Positions 1 through 10,208 of a DNA stretch of 64,000 bases are shown here, piece by piece. Position 1 is the first letter of the stretch. Every line of letters begins with the position of its first letter. The notes under the pieces were generated by a model, which saw only the letters and a program-made list of their open reading frames with translations, made no database searches and had not been told where the DNA came from. Source of the stretch: Corylus avellana (Eukaryota > Streptophyta > Magnoliopsida > Fagales > Betulaceae); the NCBI RefSeq assembly GCF_901000735.1, contig NC_081546.1, positions 19,157,220 through 19,221,219 on the forward strand, given 5' to 3'. The translations under genes and the position numbers were made by a program.

Positions 1-112
1 GCTGCTGTTGCTGTTGGGGTGTGAGTCGTGTGACCGTGTGAGTGAAATTTTTAGATGAGAGAGGGAGATAGAGCTGAGTGGGAGAGGGAGAGCCGGAGAG
101 GGAGAGAGGAGA
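1..112. other. Left flank of retrotransposon A1, unassigned
   Basis: Purine-rich (GAGAGGGAGA-type) stretch with no supportable ORF. Joined to the sequence after 5273 it forms the pre-insertion site of element A1, because the same 5 bp (GAAAG) lies at 113-117 and 5269-5273. Joining 1-117 to 5274-5400 gives no recognisable gene. Confidence 0.5.
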
Positions 113-117
113 GAAAG

Positions 118-527
118 TGATGCAGGAGAATAATAATAATAAAGTAGATTTATTATTTATGTTTTAGTTTTCCTTTTTCAATAAGGATTGGGTTTTTCCT
201 TTCCTATTAGGATTTGCTTTTCCTTTTCCTATTGGGATTTGTTTTCCTTTTCCAATTAAGTTTGCTTTTTCTTTTCCTTGTTGGTTTAGGAGGTGCCTAG
301 CCTATATAAAGGCATCTAGTCTTTGTTGTTTTTCAATCCAGTTTGTACTATCAATTAAATTTAAGTCTTTCAGAGTTATTTCTCTGTTTGCTTATTTGGG
401 GCACTTAGGGATTTTCTCTTCCCTACTTGTTATTTTCTCTCTTCCTGAATTCCCTTTTCTATCTTCAAATCTTAGTTTCTGCTGCTTTTATACGCTGTCA
501 GAACAATCCTAGTTCTGCCCGGCGTTA
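118..527 (+). repeat. 5' LTR of A1 (410 bp)
   Basis: Starts TGATGCAGGAG and ends CGGCGTTA; the 3' LTR has the canonical ...GTCA. It contains a TATA-box-like CCTATATAAAGG near 301-312, followed by the presumed R/U5 region. About 6 substitutions and no indel separate it from the 3' LTR. Confidence 0.95.
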
Positions 528-529
528 GT

Positions 530-541
530 TGGTATCAGAGC
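530..541 (+). promoter_or_regulatory. Primer-binding site (initiator tRNA-Met type)
   Basis: TGGTATCAGAGC starts two bases after the 5' LTR. It matches the 3' end of plant initiator tRNA-Met, the usual primer for reverse transcription of many plant LTR elements. Confidence 0.92.
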
Positions 542-578
542 TTAGCGTCTTCTTGGGGTGAATTTTTCATCAGTTTTT

Positions 579-3530
579 ATGGCTGGAGGTCGTGGTCGTG
601 GTCGGCGTGGGCAGGTTCCGAATGAGGAAGTCTCCTACCATGAACACCATGTACGAGACGTGAGGATTGAAGATTTGGAAAGGCAGGTTGCGGAGTTAAC
701 CCAGCGTCTAGTGGCGCAAAACTTGGAGAGGGATCGCGAGATAGATGATCGTGATTCAGAATCCAATTTTGAGAACCCGTATCACAATCCTGTTCTGGGT
801 CGGGAACAGGGTGTTCGGGATTGGCGGCATGGAGACTTAGGCTTCAAAGTTGAGCTTCCAGAATTTTCAGGCACTTTACAAGCCGAAGGCTTCATTGATT
901 GGCTGCATGAGGTAGAGAGGATCTTTGATTATAAGGAGGTTCCAGATCGTATGAAGGTGAAGCTTGTCGCCATCAAACTAAAAGGTCGCGCATCTGCTTG
1001 GTGGGAGCAGCTAAAGCGATCGCGAGATAGACAAGGCAAGCCAAAGATTTGTGATTGGGAGAAGATGAAGAAGAAGATGAAGGGAAACTTTTTACCCTTC
1101 GGATACACAGAGACATTATTTCAACGACTTCATATGCTGAGACAAGGTGCAAGATCTGTTGATGATTACACTGAAGAGTTCTACCAGTTGGTTGCTCCGA
1201 ACGACTTGTCAGAGACTGAGGAGCAGTTGGTGGCGCGGTACCTAGGCGGTTTGCGGCAGTCCCTACAAGACGTCCTTAGTCTCCACTCCATTTGGACGGT
1301 TTCTGAAGCCTACCAACGTGCCTTGACTGTAGAAAAGCAGCAGGCCAGGAATAATACCAGATCTACACCGAGAGGAGATCAAAATACACGAGGAACTCGT
1401 CCTCAAGAGCCTCGTCCTAATCCTCAATCTACGCAAGGTCAGAGTTCCAATTCCAGCATTCGTTGTTTTAGAAGTGGGGAGCCCGGTCATCGATCGACAG
1501 ATTGCCGAAAATCTTCTAGCAGAACGGGTAAGAATCTCTTGATTGAGGATGAGATAGTAGAAGAGCAAGTCAACATCGAAGATCCTATTTTTGATGAAGG
1601 TAATGACGGGGATATTTTGTATGGAGATGGGAACGAAACTCTTGTTGTCAGAAAAAGCTTGCTTACTCCAAAAGATGATTCTGAAGAAGACTGGTTAAGA
1701 ACCAATATCTTTCATACCACATGCACAATTGCAGAGCAGGTTTGCAAGCTTATTATTGACAATGGTAGTTGCGAGAATGTGGTGTCAGAGGAAGCAACTA
1801 AGAAGCTTCAGCTGAAGATTGATCGCCATCCAAAACCATACAAATTGTCATGGTTAAAAAAAGGGAGTGAGGTAACAGTAGATAAGAGGTGTTTGGTCTC
1901 TTTTTCAATTGGTAGAAAATATTTTGATAATACATGGTGCGATGTAGTGTCTATGGATGCATGTCATTTATTATTAGGCAGACCTTGGCAGTATGATCGA
2001 AGTATTATTTATGATGGACGACGAAATACCTATACCTTGAGCATCAAGGGAAAGAAGGTGGTATTAGCACCTCAACGAGAAAGAGTCATTCATGGACCAG
2101 TGATTGAAAGGGACACTAATCTCTTATCAATATCTCAATTCCTGGAGGAAGCAGAAGAAGAGGGAGTTGTATACGCCTTGATGCCATGTGAAGAAGGTGA
2201 CAACGTAGATGATAAAGTTTCCATAGAGTTACAAGAGGTGCTTACGGAGTTTGCTGATTTGATGCCAGAGAATCCACCCCCTGGTTTACCACCCATGAGA
2301 GATATACAGCACCACATTGACCTCATGCCGGGGTCAAGCTTGCCCAATCGTCCAGCTTATCGCCTTAGCCCGAAGGAATCTGAAGAATTGCAACGCCAAG
2401 TGACAGAGTTACTAGAAAGAGGTTACATCCGAGAGAGCATGAGTCCATGTGCAGTTCCTGCTCTCTTAGTTCCAAAAAAGGATGGGTCGTGGCGTATTTG
2501 TGTTGATAGCCGAGCCATCAATCGAATCACAGTGAAGTATAGATTCCCGATTCCTCGCTTAGATGACATGCTAGATCAGTTAGCAGGTTCTAAGGTTTTC
2601 TCCAAAATTAACCTTAAAAGCGGGTATCACCAAATCAGAATCAGGCCTGGAGATGAATGGAAAACAGCGTTCAAAACGCATCATGGGTTGTACGAGTGGA
2701 TGGTCATGCCTTTTGGGCTATCCAATGCTCCCAGTACATTCATGAGGTTCATGCATCAAGTGTTGCGGCCTTACATGGGGAAGTTTGTTGTTGTGTACTT
2801 TGACGATATTCTCATCTATAGCTCCTCACAAGAGACACACCTAAAACACCTCAGGGAGGTTCTTGACACGCTACGAAAAGAGTGTCTATATATCAATTGG
2901 AAGAAGTGTTCCTTTCTTACTACTACTGTCACTTTCCTTGGATATATTGTGTCTATTGATGGTGTTCATGCAGATCAGTCTAAGGTGACAGCAATTCTAG
3001 AATGGCCAACACCCAAGAGTCTACATGATGTTCGAAGTTTTCATGGATTGGCATCATTCTATCGACGATTCATCCGAAATTTCAGTACATTGATTGCACC
3101 AATCACGGAGTGCTTAAAGGGTCGGACTTTCCAATGGACTGAAGAAGCCAATGCAAGCTTTCAATTGGTGAAGAAGAAAATGACGGAAGCACCTGTTCTA
3201 GCTCTTCCAGACTTCGAGAAGATTTTCGAAGTTAATTGTGATGCATCTGGCGTTGGCATTGGAGGTGTCCTAAGCCAAGAGGGACGTCCGATTGCATTTT
3301 TCAGTGAAAAGTTGTCCGGGTCCAAGAAGAACTATTCCACTTATGACTTGGAGTTTTATGCCATTGTACAATCTTTGAAACATTGGCGTCACTACCTAGT
3401 GCAGAAGGAGTTCATCCTTATCACTGACCATGAGGCCCTCAAGTATATCAATGGCCAACAGAAGCTTAGTCGCCGACATGCCAAATGGGTTGCTTACCTT
3501 CAGGAGTTCACTTTTTCTTTACGGCAATAA
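579..3530 (+). CDS. Gag-protease-RT-RNase H part of A1 polyprotein, ends at in-frame TAA
   Basis: The open frame reaches back to a GTG at 558, but the first ATG (579, [10 protein letters not shown]) is the likelier start. From N to C: a coiled-coil-like leader; a retrotransposon Gag domain (about residues 95-235); a zinc knuckle whose second Cys is Ser (C296, S299, H304, C309); an aspartic protease with DNG at 394-396 where DSG, DTG or DGG is usual; reverse transcriptase with catalytic YFDD at 740-743; and RNase H with CDAS and TDHE-like motifs. The frame stops at TAA 3528-3530, just before the integrase. The frame after the stop is the same, so this is one polyprotein cut by a single nonsense codon. 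The matching position in element A2 is not a stop. The products would act in cytoplasmic virus-like particles that copy element RNA to DNA. Confidence 0.9.
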   Translation: MAGGRGRGRRGQVPNEEVSYHEHHVRDVRIEDLERQVAELTQRLVAQNLERDREIDDRDSESNFENPYHNPVLGREQGVRDWRHGDLGFKVELPEFSGTLQAEGFIDWLHEVERIFDYKEVPDRMKVKLVAIKLKGRASAWWEQLKRSRDRQGKPKICDWEKMKKKMKGNFLPFGYTETLFQRLHMLRQGARSVDDYTEEFYQLVAPNDLSETEEQLVARYLGGLRQSLQDVLSLHSIWTVSEAYQRALTVEKQQARNNTRSTPRGDQNTRGTRPQEPRPNPQSTQGQSSNSSIRCFRSGEPGHRSTDCRKSSSRTGKNLLIEDEIVEEQVNIEDPIFDEGNDGDILYGDGNETLVVRKSLLTPKDDSEEDWLRTNIFHTTCTIAEQVCKLIIDNGSCENVVSEEATKKLQLKIDRHPKPYKLSWLKKGSEVTVDKRCLVSFSIGRKYFDNTWCDVVSMDACHLLLGRPWQYDRSIIYDGRRNTYTLSIKGKKVVLAPQRERVIHGPVIERDTNLLSISQFLEEAEEEGVVYALMPCEEGDNVDDKVSIELQEVLTEFADLMPENPPPGLPPMRDIQHHIDLMPGSSLPNRPAYRLSPKESEELQRQVTELLERGYIRESMSPCAVPALLVPKKDGSWRICVDSRAINRITVKYRFPIPRLDDMLDQLAGSKVFSKINLKSGYHQIRIRPGDEWKTAFKTHHGLYEWMVMPFGLSNAPSTFMRFMHQVLRPYMGKFVVVYFDDILIYSSSQETHLKHLREVLDTLRKECLYINWKKCSFLTTTVTFLGYIVSIDGVHADQSKVTAILEWPTPKSLHDVRSFHGLASFYRRFIRNFSTLIAPITECLKGRTFQWTEEANASFQLVKKKMTEAPVLALPDFEKIFEVNCDASGVGIGGVLSQEGRPIAFFSEKLSGSKKNYSTYDLEFYAIVQSLKHWRHYLVQKEFILITDHEALKYINGQQKLSRRHAKWVAYLQEFTFSLRQ

Positions 3531-4874
3531 TCAGGAAATTTGAATCGAGTTGCTGATGCTCTTAGTAGGAGAGTTGCACTCCTTACTACCATGCATACCA
3601 AAGTTGTGAGTTTTGACACTTTCCGAGAGTTGTATACGGAAGATCCTTCATTCGGGAAGATATTTGCTGAGGTATCTGTAGGTAAGCGCAGTGATTATGT
3701 TACTCTTAATGGTTATCTATTTCGAGGTTTACAGCTATGCATTCCGGATAGTTCATTGAGGGAGCAAATAATACGAGAGTTGCATGGAGAAGGTCACTTT
3801 GGGCGAGACAAAACCTTGGCCTTGGTCTCATCAGACTATTATTGGCCCAAGTTAACTAGTGATGTGACCCGTTACGTGGAACGGTGTTTTATTTGTCAAA
3901 GGTCTAAGGGGACCCTCACAAATGCGGGTCTATACACCCCATTACCTGTGCCTGACGGCCCATGGCTTGACGTCAGCATGGATTTTGTTTTGGGGTTACC
4001 TCGCACTCAAAGGAGCATGGATTCTATTCTTGTGGTGGTTGATCGTTTTTCCAAGATGGCTCATTTTGTTGCTTGCCGGAAGACGATGGATGCCGCCCGA
4101 ATTGCTCACTTGTATTTTCGGGAGATTGTTCGCTTGCATGGGGTTCCAAGATCTATTACATCGGATCGAGATACAAAATTCATGAGCCATTTTTGGAAGA
4201 GCCTGTGGGAAAAGATGGGGACCAAGCTTAATTTTAGTAGTGCCTACCACCCCCAAACAGATGGTCAAACTGAGGTGGTAAATCGAATCTTGGGGAATCT
4301 TTTAAGGAGTTTAGCTGAAAATAAGCCAAAGCAGTGGGACCTGGCTTTGTCACAAGCAGAGTTTGCTTACAACCGGTCCAAGAATAGAACGACTCAGTTG
4401 AGCCCTTTTGAGATTGTGTATGGGCAAAACCCATCGGGAGTGCTTGACCTAGCACCTATTCCCCGTATTGGTCGATTGAGTATTAAGGCTGATGAAATGA
4501 CAGATTATCTTCGAGGAGTTCATGACCAGGTCAAGAAAGCGATAGAAGATAGCAATGTTAAGTACAAAGCACAATCCGACAGCCATAGACGCAAGGTAAC
4601 TTTTGAGGTTGGTGATTTAGTTTGGGCTGTACTCACACGTGATCGTTTCCCTGTTGGTGAGTATAACAAGCTACGAGAGAGGAAGATTGGGCCTTGTGAG
4701 ATTTTGCAAAAGATAAATGACAATGCATACCGACTACGTCTTCCAAGTCATTTAAAGACCTCTGATGTGTTCAATGTGAAGCATTTGACTCCATGTTTTG
4801 TTGATGCAGACAAAGACAACTTGAACTCGAGGGCGAGTTCTTTCCTACCCGGGGAGACTGATGCAGGACAATAA
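3531..4874 (+). CDS. Integrase part of A1 polyprotein
   Basis: This continues the gag-pol frame after the TAA at 3528-3530. It starts with the end of RNase H (VADALSRR), then the integrase HHCC zinc-binding module (LHGEGH ... CFIC), then the DDE core with Asp codons at 3981 and 4164 and Glu at 4272. The last two are 35 residues apart, the classical D,D(35)E spacing, so the catalytic triad is intact. The C-terminal part has a GPY/F-like module (RKIGPCEIL). The frame ends at TAA 4872-4874, which is 16 bases inside the 3' LTR, so the last residues (DAGQ) are encoded by LTR sequence. In its present state the integrase would be made only by readthrough or internal initiation. Confidence 0.88.
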   Translation, partial: SGNLNRVADALSRRVALLTTMHTKVVSFDTFRELYTEDPSFGKIFAEVSVGKRSDYVTLNGYLFRGLQLCIPDSSLREQIIRELHGEGHFGRDKTLALVSSDYYWPKLTSDVTRYVERCFICQRSKGTLTNAGLYTPLPVPDGPWLDVSMDFVLGLPRTQRSMDSILVVVDRFSKMAHFVACRKTMDAARIAHLYFREIVRLHGVPRSITSDRDTKFMSHFWKSLWEKMGTKLNFSSAYHPQTDGQTEVVNRILGNLLRSLAENKPKQWDLALSQAEFAYNRSKNRTTQLSPFEIVYGQNPSGVLDLAPIPRIGRLSIKADEMTDYLRGVHDQVKKAIEDSNVKYKAQSDSHRRKVTFEVGDLVWAVLTRDRFPVGEYNKLRERKIGPCEILQKINDNAYRLRLPSHLKTSDVFNVKHLTPCFVDADKDNLNSRASSFLPGETDAGQ

Positions 4875-5268
4875 TAATAATAAAGTAGATTTATTATTTA
4901 TGTTTTAGTTTTCCTTTTTCAATAAGGATTGGGTTTTTCCTTTCCTATTAGGATTTGCTTTTCCTTTTCCTATTAGGATTTGTTTTCCTTTTCCAATTAA
5001 GTTTACTTTTTCTTTTCCTTGTTGGTTTAGGAGGTGCCTAGCCTATATAAAGGCATCTAGTCTTTGTTGTTTTTCAATCCAGTTTATACTATCAATTAAA
5101 TTTAAGTCTTTCAGAGTTATTTCTCTGTTTGCTTATTTGGGGCACTTAGGGATTTTCTCTTCCCTACTTGTTATTTTCTCTCTTCCTGAATTCCCTTTTC
5201 TATCTTCAAATCTTAGTTTCTGCTGCTTTTATATGCTGTCAGAACAATCCTAGTTCTGCCCGGCGTCA
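4859..5268 (+). repeat. 3' LTR of A1 (410 bp)
   Basis: TGATGCAGGAC ... CGGCGTCA, preceded by a GGGGAGA polypurine tract and followed by the TSD copy GAAAG at 5269-5273. Confidence 0.95.
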
Positions 5269-5273
5269 GAAAG

Positions 5274-5459
5274 TCCGTGACTCCAGTCGCCAGTTTGGGG
5301 GGAGGGGGGGCTGGCGGCTGTTGCCTACTGCTGGTGTACTGCCGTAGTGGGGTGTGAAGAAAAGAATTGCCTGTGCAGTGTTTTAGTGTTTAGGGTTAGT
5401 GGGTTACTGGGTTACACTCACACACTTAGTTTTTTTTTTTTTTAAAAAAAAAAAATTTA
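5274..5459. other. Right flank of A1, unassigned
   Basis: GC-rich start, then a T-run/A-run pair near 5430-5455. No gene or repeat recognised. Confidence 0.4.
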
Positions 5460-5725
5460 AATAGGTGATGGGTCTGGCAGGTCACCCGAGACCCGGCTGA
5501 CCCACCAGACCCATTAATTTAAACGTGTCTGGTGGGTCGACCACGAACTCACCGGGCCGACCCGTAAACCTGCCAGGTCGACCCACCAGACACGAATTTA
5601 GTCGGGTCTTAATCGGGTAGACTCGATTAAGACCCAAATCCGATAAGCCCAAACCCAATACCTGCTAACTTCGTGTCGTGTTCGTGTCGGGTTCGCAGGT
5701 CGTGTTAAAATTGCCAGCCTTACTC
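5460..5725 (-). repeat. Dispersed GGGTCGACC-type repeat, possibly a hAT-like end
   Basis: Dense in GGGTC/GACCC words and ending (plus strand) AAATTGCCAGCC. Read on the minus strand it begins GGCTGGCAATTTT, a start shared by many plant non-autonomous repeats usually placed near hAT. No matching second end or TSD was found, so it is a fragment. Confidence 0.45.
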
Positions 5726-5779
5726 TAAACGGTCAGTGTAGCTGTAGGTCAATCTATAGTTCTTGGTTTCTTGCATATA

Positions 5780-6660
5780 CAACAAAACTTTATTTATAGC
5801 TCTCTATCAACCCAACAATCCTACTATGAGTCCAATGTTAGGTCCAATGCAGAACTATGCATACATGAACCTACCTACTGCAGATGCATACAAAATATTT
5901 TTAATCTACTCTTGTTCCAATGCATTTTGGGACATTGATCTTTTCTTAATTTATCTCCTTTTATAATAGGTGCTACTAAAGATTTACAATCCCCTTCCTT
6001 CTGAATCTAAAATTTTTTTCAATATAGGAATTTAGAGACAGTCTTAATATTCTTTAATTCCTGTCTTTGTGAATTTCTATATCAATGACATAAGAGGTTT
6101 CACCCAAATCCTTCATTTCAAAGTTTAGTGAGAGGAACTTTATGTAGTAAACCTAAATCATTGCTTGCAAGTAAAATTTTATCTACATACAAGACTAAAA
6201 TAAAGTAACTTTACTCCCACCAACCTTAAGGTATAACACAGATTAACAAGATTTTCAATAAAATCATATAAGATAATAACTTTATAAATTTTTTTATAAC
6301 AATGACGAGAGATCTATCTTAGCCTATAAATAGATTTCCTTAATTTGCAAGCTTTCTGACTTTTATTTACCTACCATAATGTGCTCATGCACACTTTTGG
6401 AGGTGCCTAAGGTTTTTTAAGAAAGTTTTTCTATTAGGGTGCTAGCTGAAGCCTTATAGGAACTCACTAAGTGTTCCTTAATAGCATTTATAAAATATTT
6501 GGCCTTAAAGTATTCAGGAATAGAATCCCAATACACTTAGTAATATGAGATTTTTTAAACATCAAACTTAGGCAATTATATTGCTCCCACTGTTCATGTT
6601 TACTAATCTCATGTGGCGTATTTGATTTTGTGAGAGTGGGTGACTCATCTACACAGAACA
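5780..6660 (-). pseudogene. Ty1/copia remnant: gag joined to RT, heavily decayed
   Basis: On the minus strand, 6660-6360 reads as copia Gag of the DUF4219/UBN2 type (ISKHEQWEQ ... LSLMF.KSHI, then a KDFI-like stretch with stops). Then 6320-5790 reads as copia RT toward the RNase H junction, with pieces resembling the IGIEIHRD region, a NALE stretch and a YAQVCT-like stretch. Many stops and frame changes are present. Protease, integrase and the N-terminal half of RT are missing between the two parts, so an internal deletion joined gag to RT. Not functional. Confidence 0.6.
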
Positions 6661-6689
6661 CCAAATTAAGTTCCAAACACACCAAAGTA

Positions 6690-7150
6690 AAAAAAAAAAA
6701 ACACTTTTTCTTTTCAATCAGAAAAATTATCACTATAAAGTATTGGAACATAAAATACCAATAATTAAAGTAGAAAGAATGCATTATGTGTACAATGACC
6801 AAGAAAATAAGATACTTTAATGCTATGAAGTAACTTTATTTAAATTAACAAATGTTAATTTAATAGTAAATTTCAACCTACCTATGAGCAAAGGCTACAT
6901 CGCATCACGCATGAATTTACTAATTAAATTTATTAATAAGACTAGTAAATTTAAACATTAATAAATAAAAATTTCCTGTACCTACGGGCATAAGAAAATT
7001 TTATTTTTAATGCCAAATTTACCATCTTATTCTAATTAAATCATAAAATAATAAAGCGTCCCTACTATTAGGAAATGTGTTGCATCCAATAAAAATTAGA
7101 CTCATCAACTTAAAACACAAAATAAAATGAGCACCAAAACACCCGATCAA
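6690..7150. other. AT-rich intergenic stretch
   Basis: A/T-rich DNA with a short A-run near 6690-6701. I see no gene, terminal repeats or TSD here. Confidence 0.4.
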
Positions 7151-7182
7151 ACAACCACCCTTCCTTGTAATTGCTAAACCCA

Positions 7183-7310
7183 TTGCCTCTTCCCAACTTC
7201 AGATGGCTTCTGCACGCAATTGAAGTAGCAGATCTGGAACTGCTTGATTCCACCGGTTGAAAGAATATCTCCAATGTTGTAACCAAAAGTACTACTACTG
7301 GACTTCTACT
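7183..7310 (-). pseudogene. Possible terminal exon of an unrecognised host gene
   Basis: Minus-strand reading gives a coding-like run (FGYNIGDILSTGGIKQF, then QICYFNCVQKP and SEVGKRQWV) ending in TAG at about 7183. A possible upstream exon (7402-7644, minus) ends in CACCTCG|GTAAGC, with a TTTCCCAG acceptor further along. I do not recognise the protein. The A2 retrotransposon is inserted a few hundred bases upstream, so any gene here would have lost its promoter context. It could equally be chance open sequence. Confidence 0.25.
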
Positions 7311-7805
7311 AGTACTACTACTAGACTAGTACCCGAATATTGCTCTTGATTCTACTTCTTCACTCTTCTCTCTCAACTCTCACTGCTGCTGACTACTAGT
7401 ACTACCTGGGAAACAAACAATAATAATGAGAAAGAGTACTAGATATTGATGAAAAGGGTTTGGTGGGTTTTGTGTGCTTACCGAGGTGGGAGAGAGAGAG
7501 ATGGTTGTGGCAGAGGTGAATAAGAGAAATATTGTTAGGGTGGTGAGAGTTTGTATAAGAGTGTGACGGCGGCGGCAGTGGCATAGTACGCCCATTGCCG
7601 AGCAGGTTAGTGACAAAAGCCTGATGAGTGATATTGAGCACCAATAAATATGGCTTAGGAGTGAAAAAGATATTGCATTTGAAGGAGAGCGATGCTACTA
7701 TTATTATTATTATTGTACTTCTTGTGTGTGAGCGTGTGACTCTGTGTGTGTGTGGGTGCTTAAGTCCAAGTCAAGGACACCTACTAGTACTACTACTAGA
7801 CTTCT
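7306..7805. repeat. Dispersed ACTAGTACTACTACTAG motif, two long copies
   Basis: The 22-bp word at 7306-7327 recurs exactly at 7781-7802, and a shorter related word (ACTACTAGTACTAC) lies near 7392-7405. The two exact copies are about 475 bp apart in direct orientation. Confidence 0.6.
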
Positions 7806-7966
7806 TTTTCCCACCTTTGGAATTCACTAGTTCATTCAATCTGACCACAATTACAAATATCTTTCACCAAAAGTTAGATACCCTTTTGAAAATTTCATTC
7901 TTCTCTAAAACCTCAATCAAACCCTAAGATTCAAAGCAATCCTCCAATAAAAAACCAAAACGAATG

Positions 7967-8368
7967 TGATGCAGGAGAATAATAATAATAAAGAAGACTT
8001 ATTATTTATGCTTTAGTTTTCCTTTTTCAATAAGGATTGGGTTTTTCCTTTCTTATTAGGATTGTTTTCCTATTAGGATTTGTTTTCCTTTTCTAATTTG
8101 GTGTGCTTTTCCTTTTCCTTGTTAATTTAGGAGGTGCCTAGCCTATATAAAGGCATCTAGTCTTTGTTATTTTTCAATCCAGTTTATATTATCAATTAAA
8201 TTTAAGTCTTTCAGAGTTATTTCTTTATTTGCTTATTTGAGGCAATTAGAAACTTTCTCTTCCCTATTTGTTATTTTCTCTCTTCCTGAATTCCCTTTTC
8301 AATCTTCAATTCTTAGTTTCTGCTCCTATTATACGCCATCAGAACAATCTTAGTTCTGTCCGGCGTCA
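7967..8368 (+). repeat. 5' LTR of A2 (402 bp)
   Basis: TGATGCAGGAG ... CGGCGTCA. It differs from the 3' LTR (385 bp) by roughly 15-20 substitutions plus a length change of about 17 bp near 8060-8090, so A2 is clearly older than A1. Confidence 0.92.
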
Positions 8369-8370
8369 GT

Positions 8371-8382
8371 TGGTATCAAAGC
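8371..8382 (+). promoter_or_regulatory. Primer-binding site of A2
   Basis: TGGTATCAAAGC, one base off the initiator tRNA-Met type site of A1. Sequence after it no longer matches A1, so the 5' A/B junction lies at or next to this site. Confidence 0.85.
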
Positions 8383-8399
8383 TCAGTCACTTTCTATGA

Positions 8400-9617
8400 A
8401 TGGGGAGGAGCAACCGCTTTGCAGACATGAACGAAGTGTACGTGCGCACGGAGATAGCACGTAAGGAGCAATTGGCGATTCGTTTGAGGTACATGAGTGG
8501 TGGGCCGAACAATTGTCGTCGCCAACCAAGACCGCGATTCATGGAGGTGGAAGGCAAATCTATCGCTGAACATTGGCAACACACAGAGGATCGATTCAGG
8601 GCTATGAGGGATCAAATTGTAGACCTCACTACCCAATTATCCAACTTGTGTGGTCAACATGGGAACGGATCTAGAAACCCGTTTGCGAAGCGCCAAACGC
8701 ACGGACGTCAGCACCTTGCACAAGCTCATGCCAATCAGTGGGTAAGGAAATTTGAACTTAAAATTTTGAAATTTGACTAGGATCTAGAACCCGACAAATT
8801 TCTGGATTGGGTGTTGGTTGTTGAAGAGGTTTTTGAATTTAACGGAATGCCTGATGAACAACGAGTCTCTTTGGTGGTACATACATTCCGGGGAAGAGTT
8901 GGTGCGTGGTGGCAACAACTGAAGAAAACTAGGAAGCGGGAAGGCAAATTGAAGATGAATAGTTGGGAGAAACTATTGAAATATATGCGGGTCGCTTTCT
9001 TGCCCCATAGTTATACCATGGGTCAAAAGTCACAAAATTGGAGACAAGGGTCTATGGCTGTGACAAAGAAAATAGAAAATTCCTATAAAAAAGAGGTATT
9101 TAGGAAAACATGGAGTGAGGCGAAGAGTCCAGGACAGGCCAATTGGACCCCTACTTGCCAATCACAAATCCATAAACTGAATCCATATTTTGTTGATGAG
9201 GAAAAAAAATCTGTGGATGAAGAGTTTAGACATGAAGATATTGTAGATCCTTTGCAAGAATTTGTGGATTGGGATTCCGCACCAACCTATGATAACAATG
9301 TCAACGAGGAAGAACCGATTGAAGGATCTTTGGCATCCGACCTAGAGGAGGAGTACGAAGATGATGGATTTTCTCTTATGCTTGGCGGCCTCTACCCCGA
9401 CGAAGATGACCAAGAGGAAGAGTATAAAGAAGATGGTTTTTCTCCCATGTTTGACGGCTTCTATCCCGAAGATGAGCAATTGGAAAAGGAAGAGCCCATG
9501 GGTGACATCGACAATTATGAAGAGGTTGATGAAGACTTTTTAGGTGAAGTGCCTAATTATAATGATGAAGGGGTTGATTATGTTGATTTCCTTGGTGTTG
9601 AAAGTATTTTATCCTAA
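8400..9617 (+). pseudogene. Gag of family B with acidic repeated C-terminus, one in-frame stop
   Basis: ATG at 8400 (MGRSNRFADM). The frame is continuous to TAA 9615-9617 except for TAG at 8778-8780. The core contains a retrotransposon Gag domain: FLDWV, then VEEVFEFNG, RVSLVVHTFRGR, GAWWQQLK and SWEKLLKYMRVAFLP. The C-terminal third is very acidic and carries a roughly 23-residue direct repeat (EEEYEDDGFSLMLGG / EEEYKEDGFSPMFDG) at about 9346-9480. There is no zinc knuckle and no pol frame after it, so the parent family seems to encode Gag only, like the TR-GAG class of plant non-autonomous retrotransposons. Gag would build the particle; reverse transcriptase must come from elsewhere. Confidence 0.82.
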
Positions 9618-9940
9618 CAACAATTGTGATGAGTTCTATGCGGATGAGGAGAATTATATGTTCACAAGGGAAACAATGGTTGCCCCGTCCTTGAGTATCT
9701 TCATGGCACGTGAAAGGGAGAAGGAATGAGAGAACGGCAAATCTAAAGTATTGCCAAGTGGTGTGTGGGGCTTCCATGACAACCATCAAGGTATTTCGAT
9801 GATGAGAAGCGTCATGTTTATTTTGGGGTGTTGCCTTGTCTTGATCTTGAGGAAGGGTGACTGGAACGAGTTGATAGGGCATCCAAAGGACTATGGAAAG
9901 AACCGGCTTTGAGGACGAATTCTCTCCAACAAGGGGAGAA
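9618..9940 (+). other. Family B 3' untranslated region with polypurine tract
   Basis: About 320 bp with coding-like scraps (MAREREKE, GHPKDYGKN) that look like the tail of an ancestral longer frame. It ends in the polypurine tract AAGGGGAGAA at 9931-9940, directly before the B LTR. Confidence 0.65.
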
Positions 9941-10208
9941 TGATACAGATTACGTAGCTGTCAGTTTGTTTTATTTTCTAAATCGACTTTATGTTGTTAT
10001 TTTATTAGGGTTAGGGTTTTAAGAGTCTTTATTTCATTATTTTATTAGGTTTAGGGTTTTGGGGGCATTTATGTCATATTTTATTAGGTTTAGGATTTTT
10101 GGCTATAAATATATGCTTATAGCCTCCAGAGAAACACAGTTGTTGTTTATTATTGATTTTTATTAATGAGAATTACTCATAGTTGAGTTTATTCCTCTTT
10201 TTCCTTCA
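9941..10208 (+). repeat. Complete LTR of family B inside A2 (268 bp)
   Basis: Starts TGATACAG right after a polypurine tract and ends CCTTCA, giving TG...CA termini. It contains three imperfect TTATTTTATTAGG(G/T)TTAGG repeats and a TATA box (GGCTATAAATATA near 10090-10102). The next base begins A-family pol; the word TCAATTGGAAG is shared by the junction and by A1 at about 2892-2902. This LTR resembles no other part of the window. Confidence 0.82.

Larger units (their letters stand above)
118..5268 (+). mobile_element. Ty3/gypsy LTR retrotransposon A1, nearly intact
   Basis: Complete element: 5' LTR 118-527, primer-binding site, gag-pol, polypurine tract GGGGAGA at about 4851-4857, 3' LTR 4859-5268. 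The LTRs start TG and end CA (TA in the 5' copy), and a perfect 5-bp TSD, GAAAG, lies at 113-117 and 5269-5273. Domain order protease, RT, RNase H, integrase places it in Ty3/gypsy. There is no clear chromodomain, and the reading frame runs into the 3' LTR, as reported for CRM-like plant elements; that clade assignment is tentative. About 6 differences between the two 410-bp LTRs counted by eye suggest a recent insertion. One in-frame stop and an altered zinc knuckle suggest this copy is inactive on its own. Confidence 0.95.

Noticed and set aside
558..578. GTG at 558 as the start of the A1 polyprotein
   Set aside because: Plant genes rarely start at GTG. The first ATG is at 579, and the [10 protein letters not shown] start looks natural.
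3922..4455. Several open frames of 70-90 codons in the A1 integrase region
   Set aside because: Out-of-frame shadows of the integrase.
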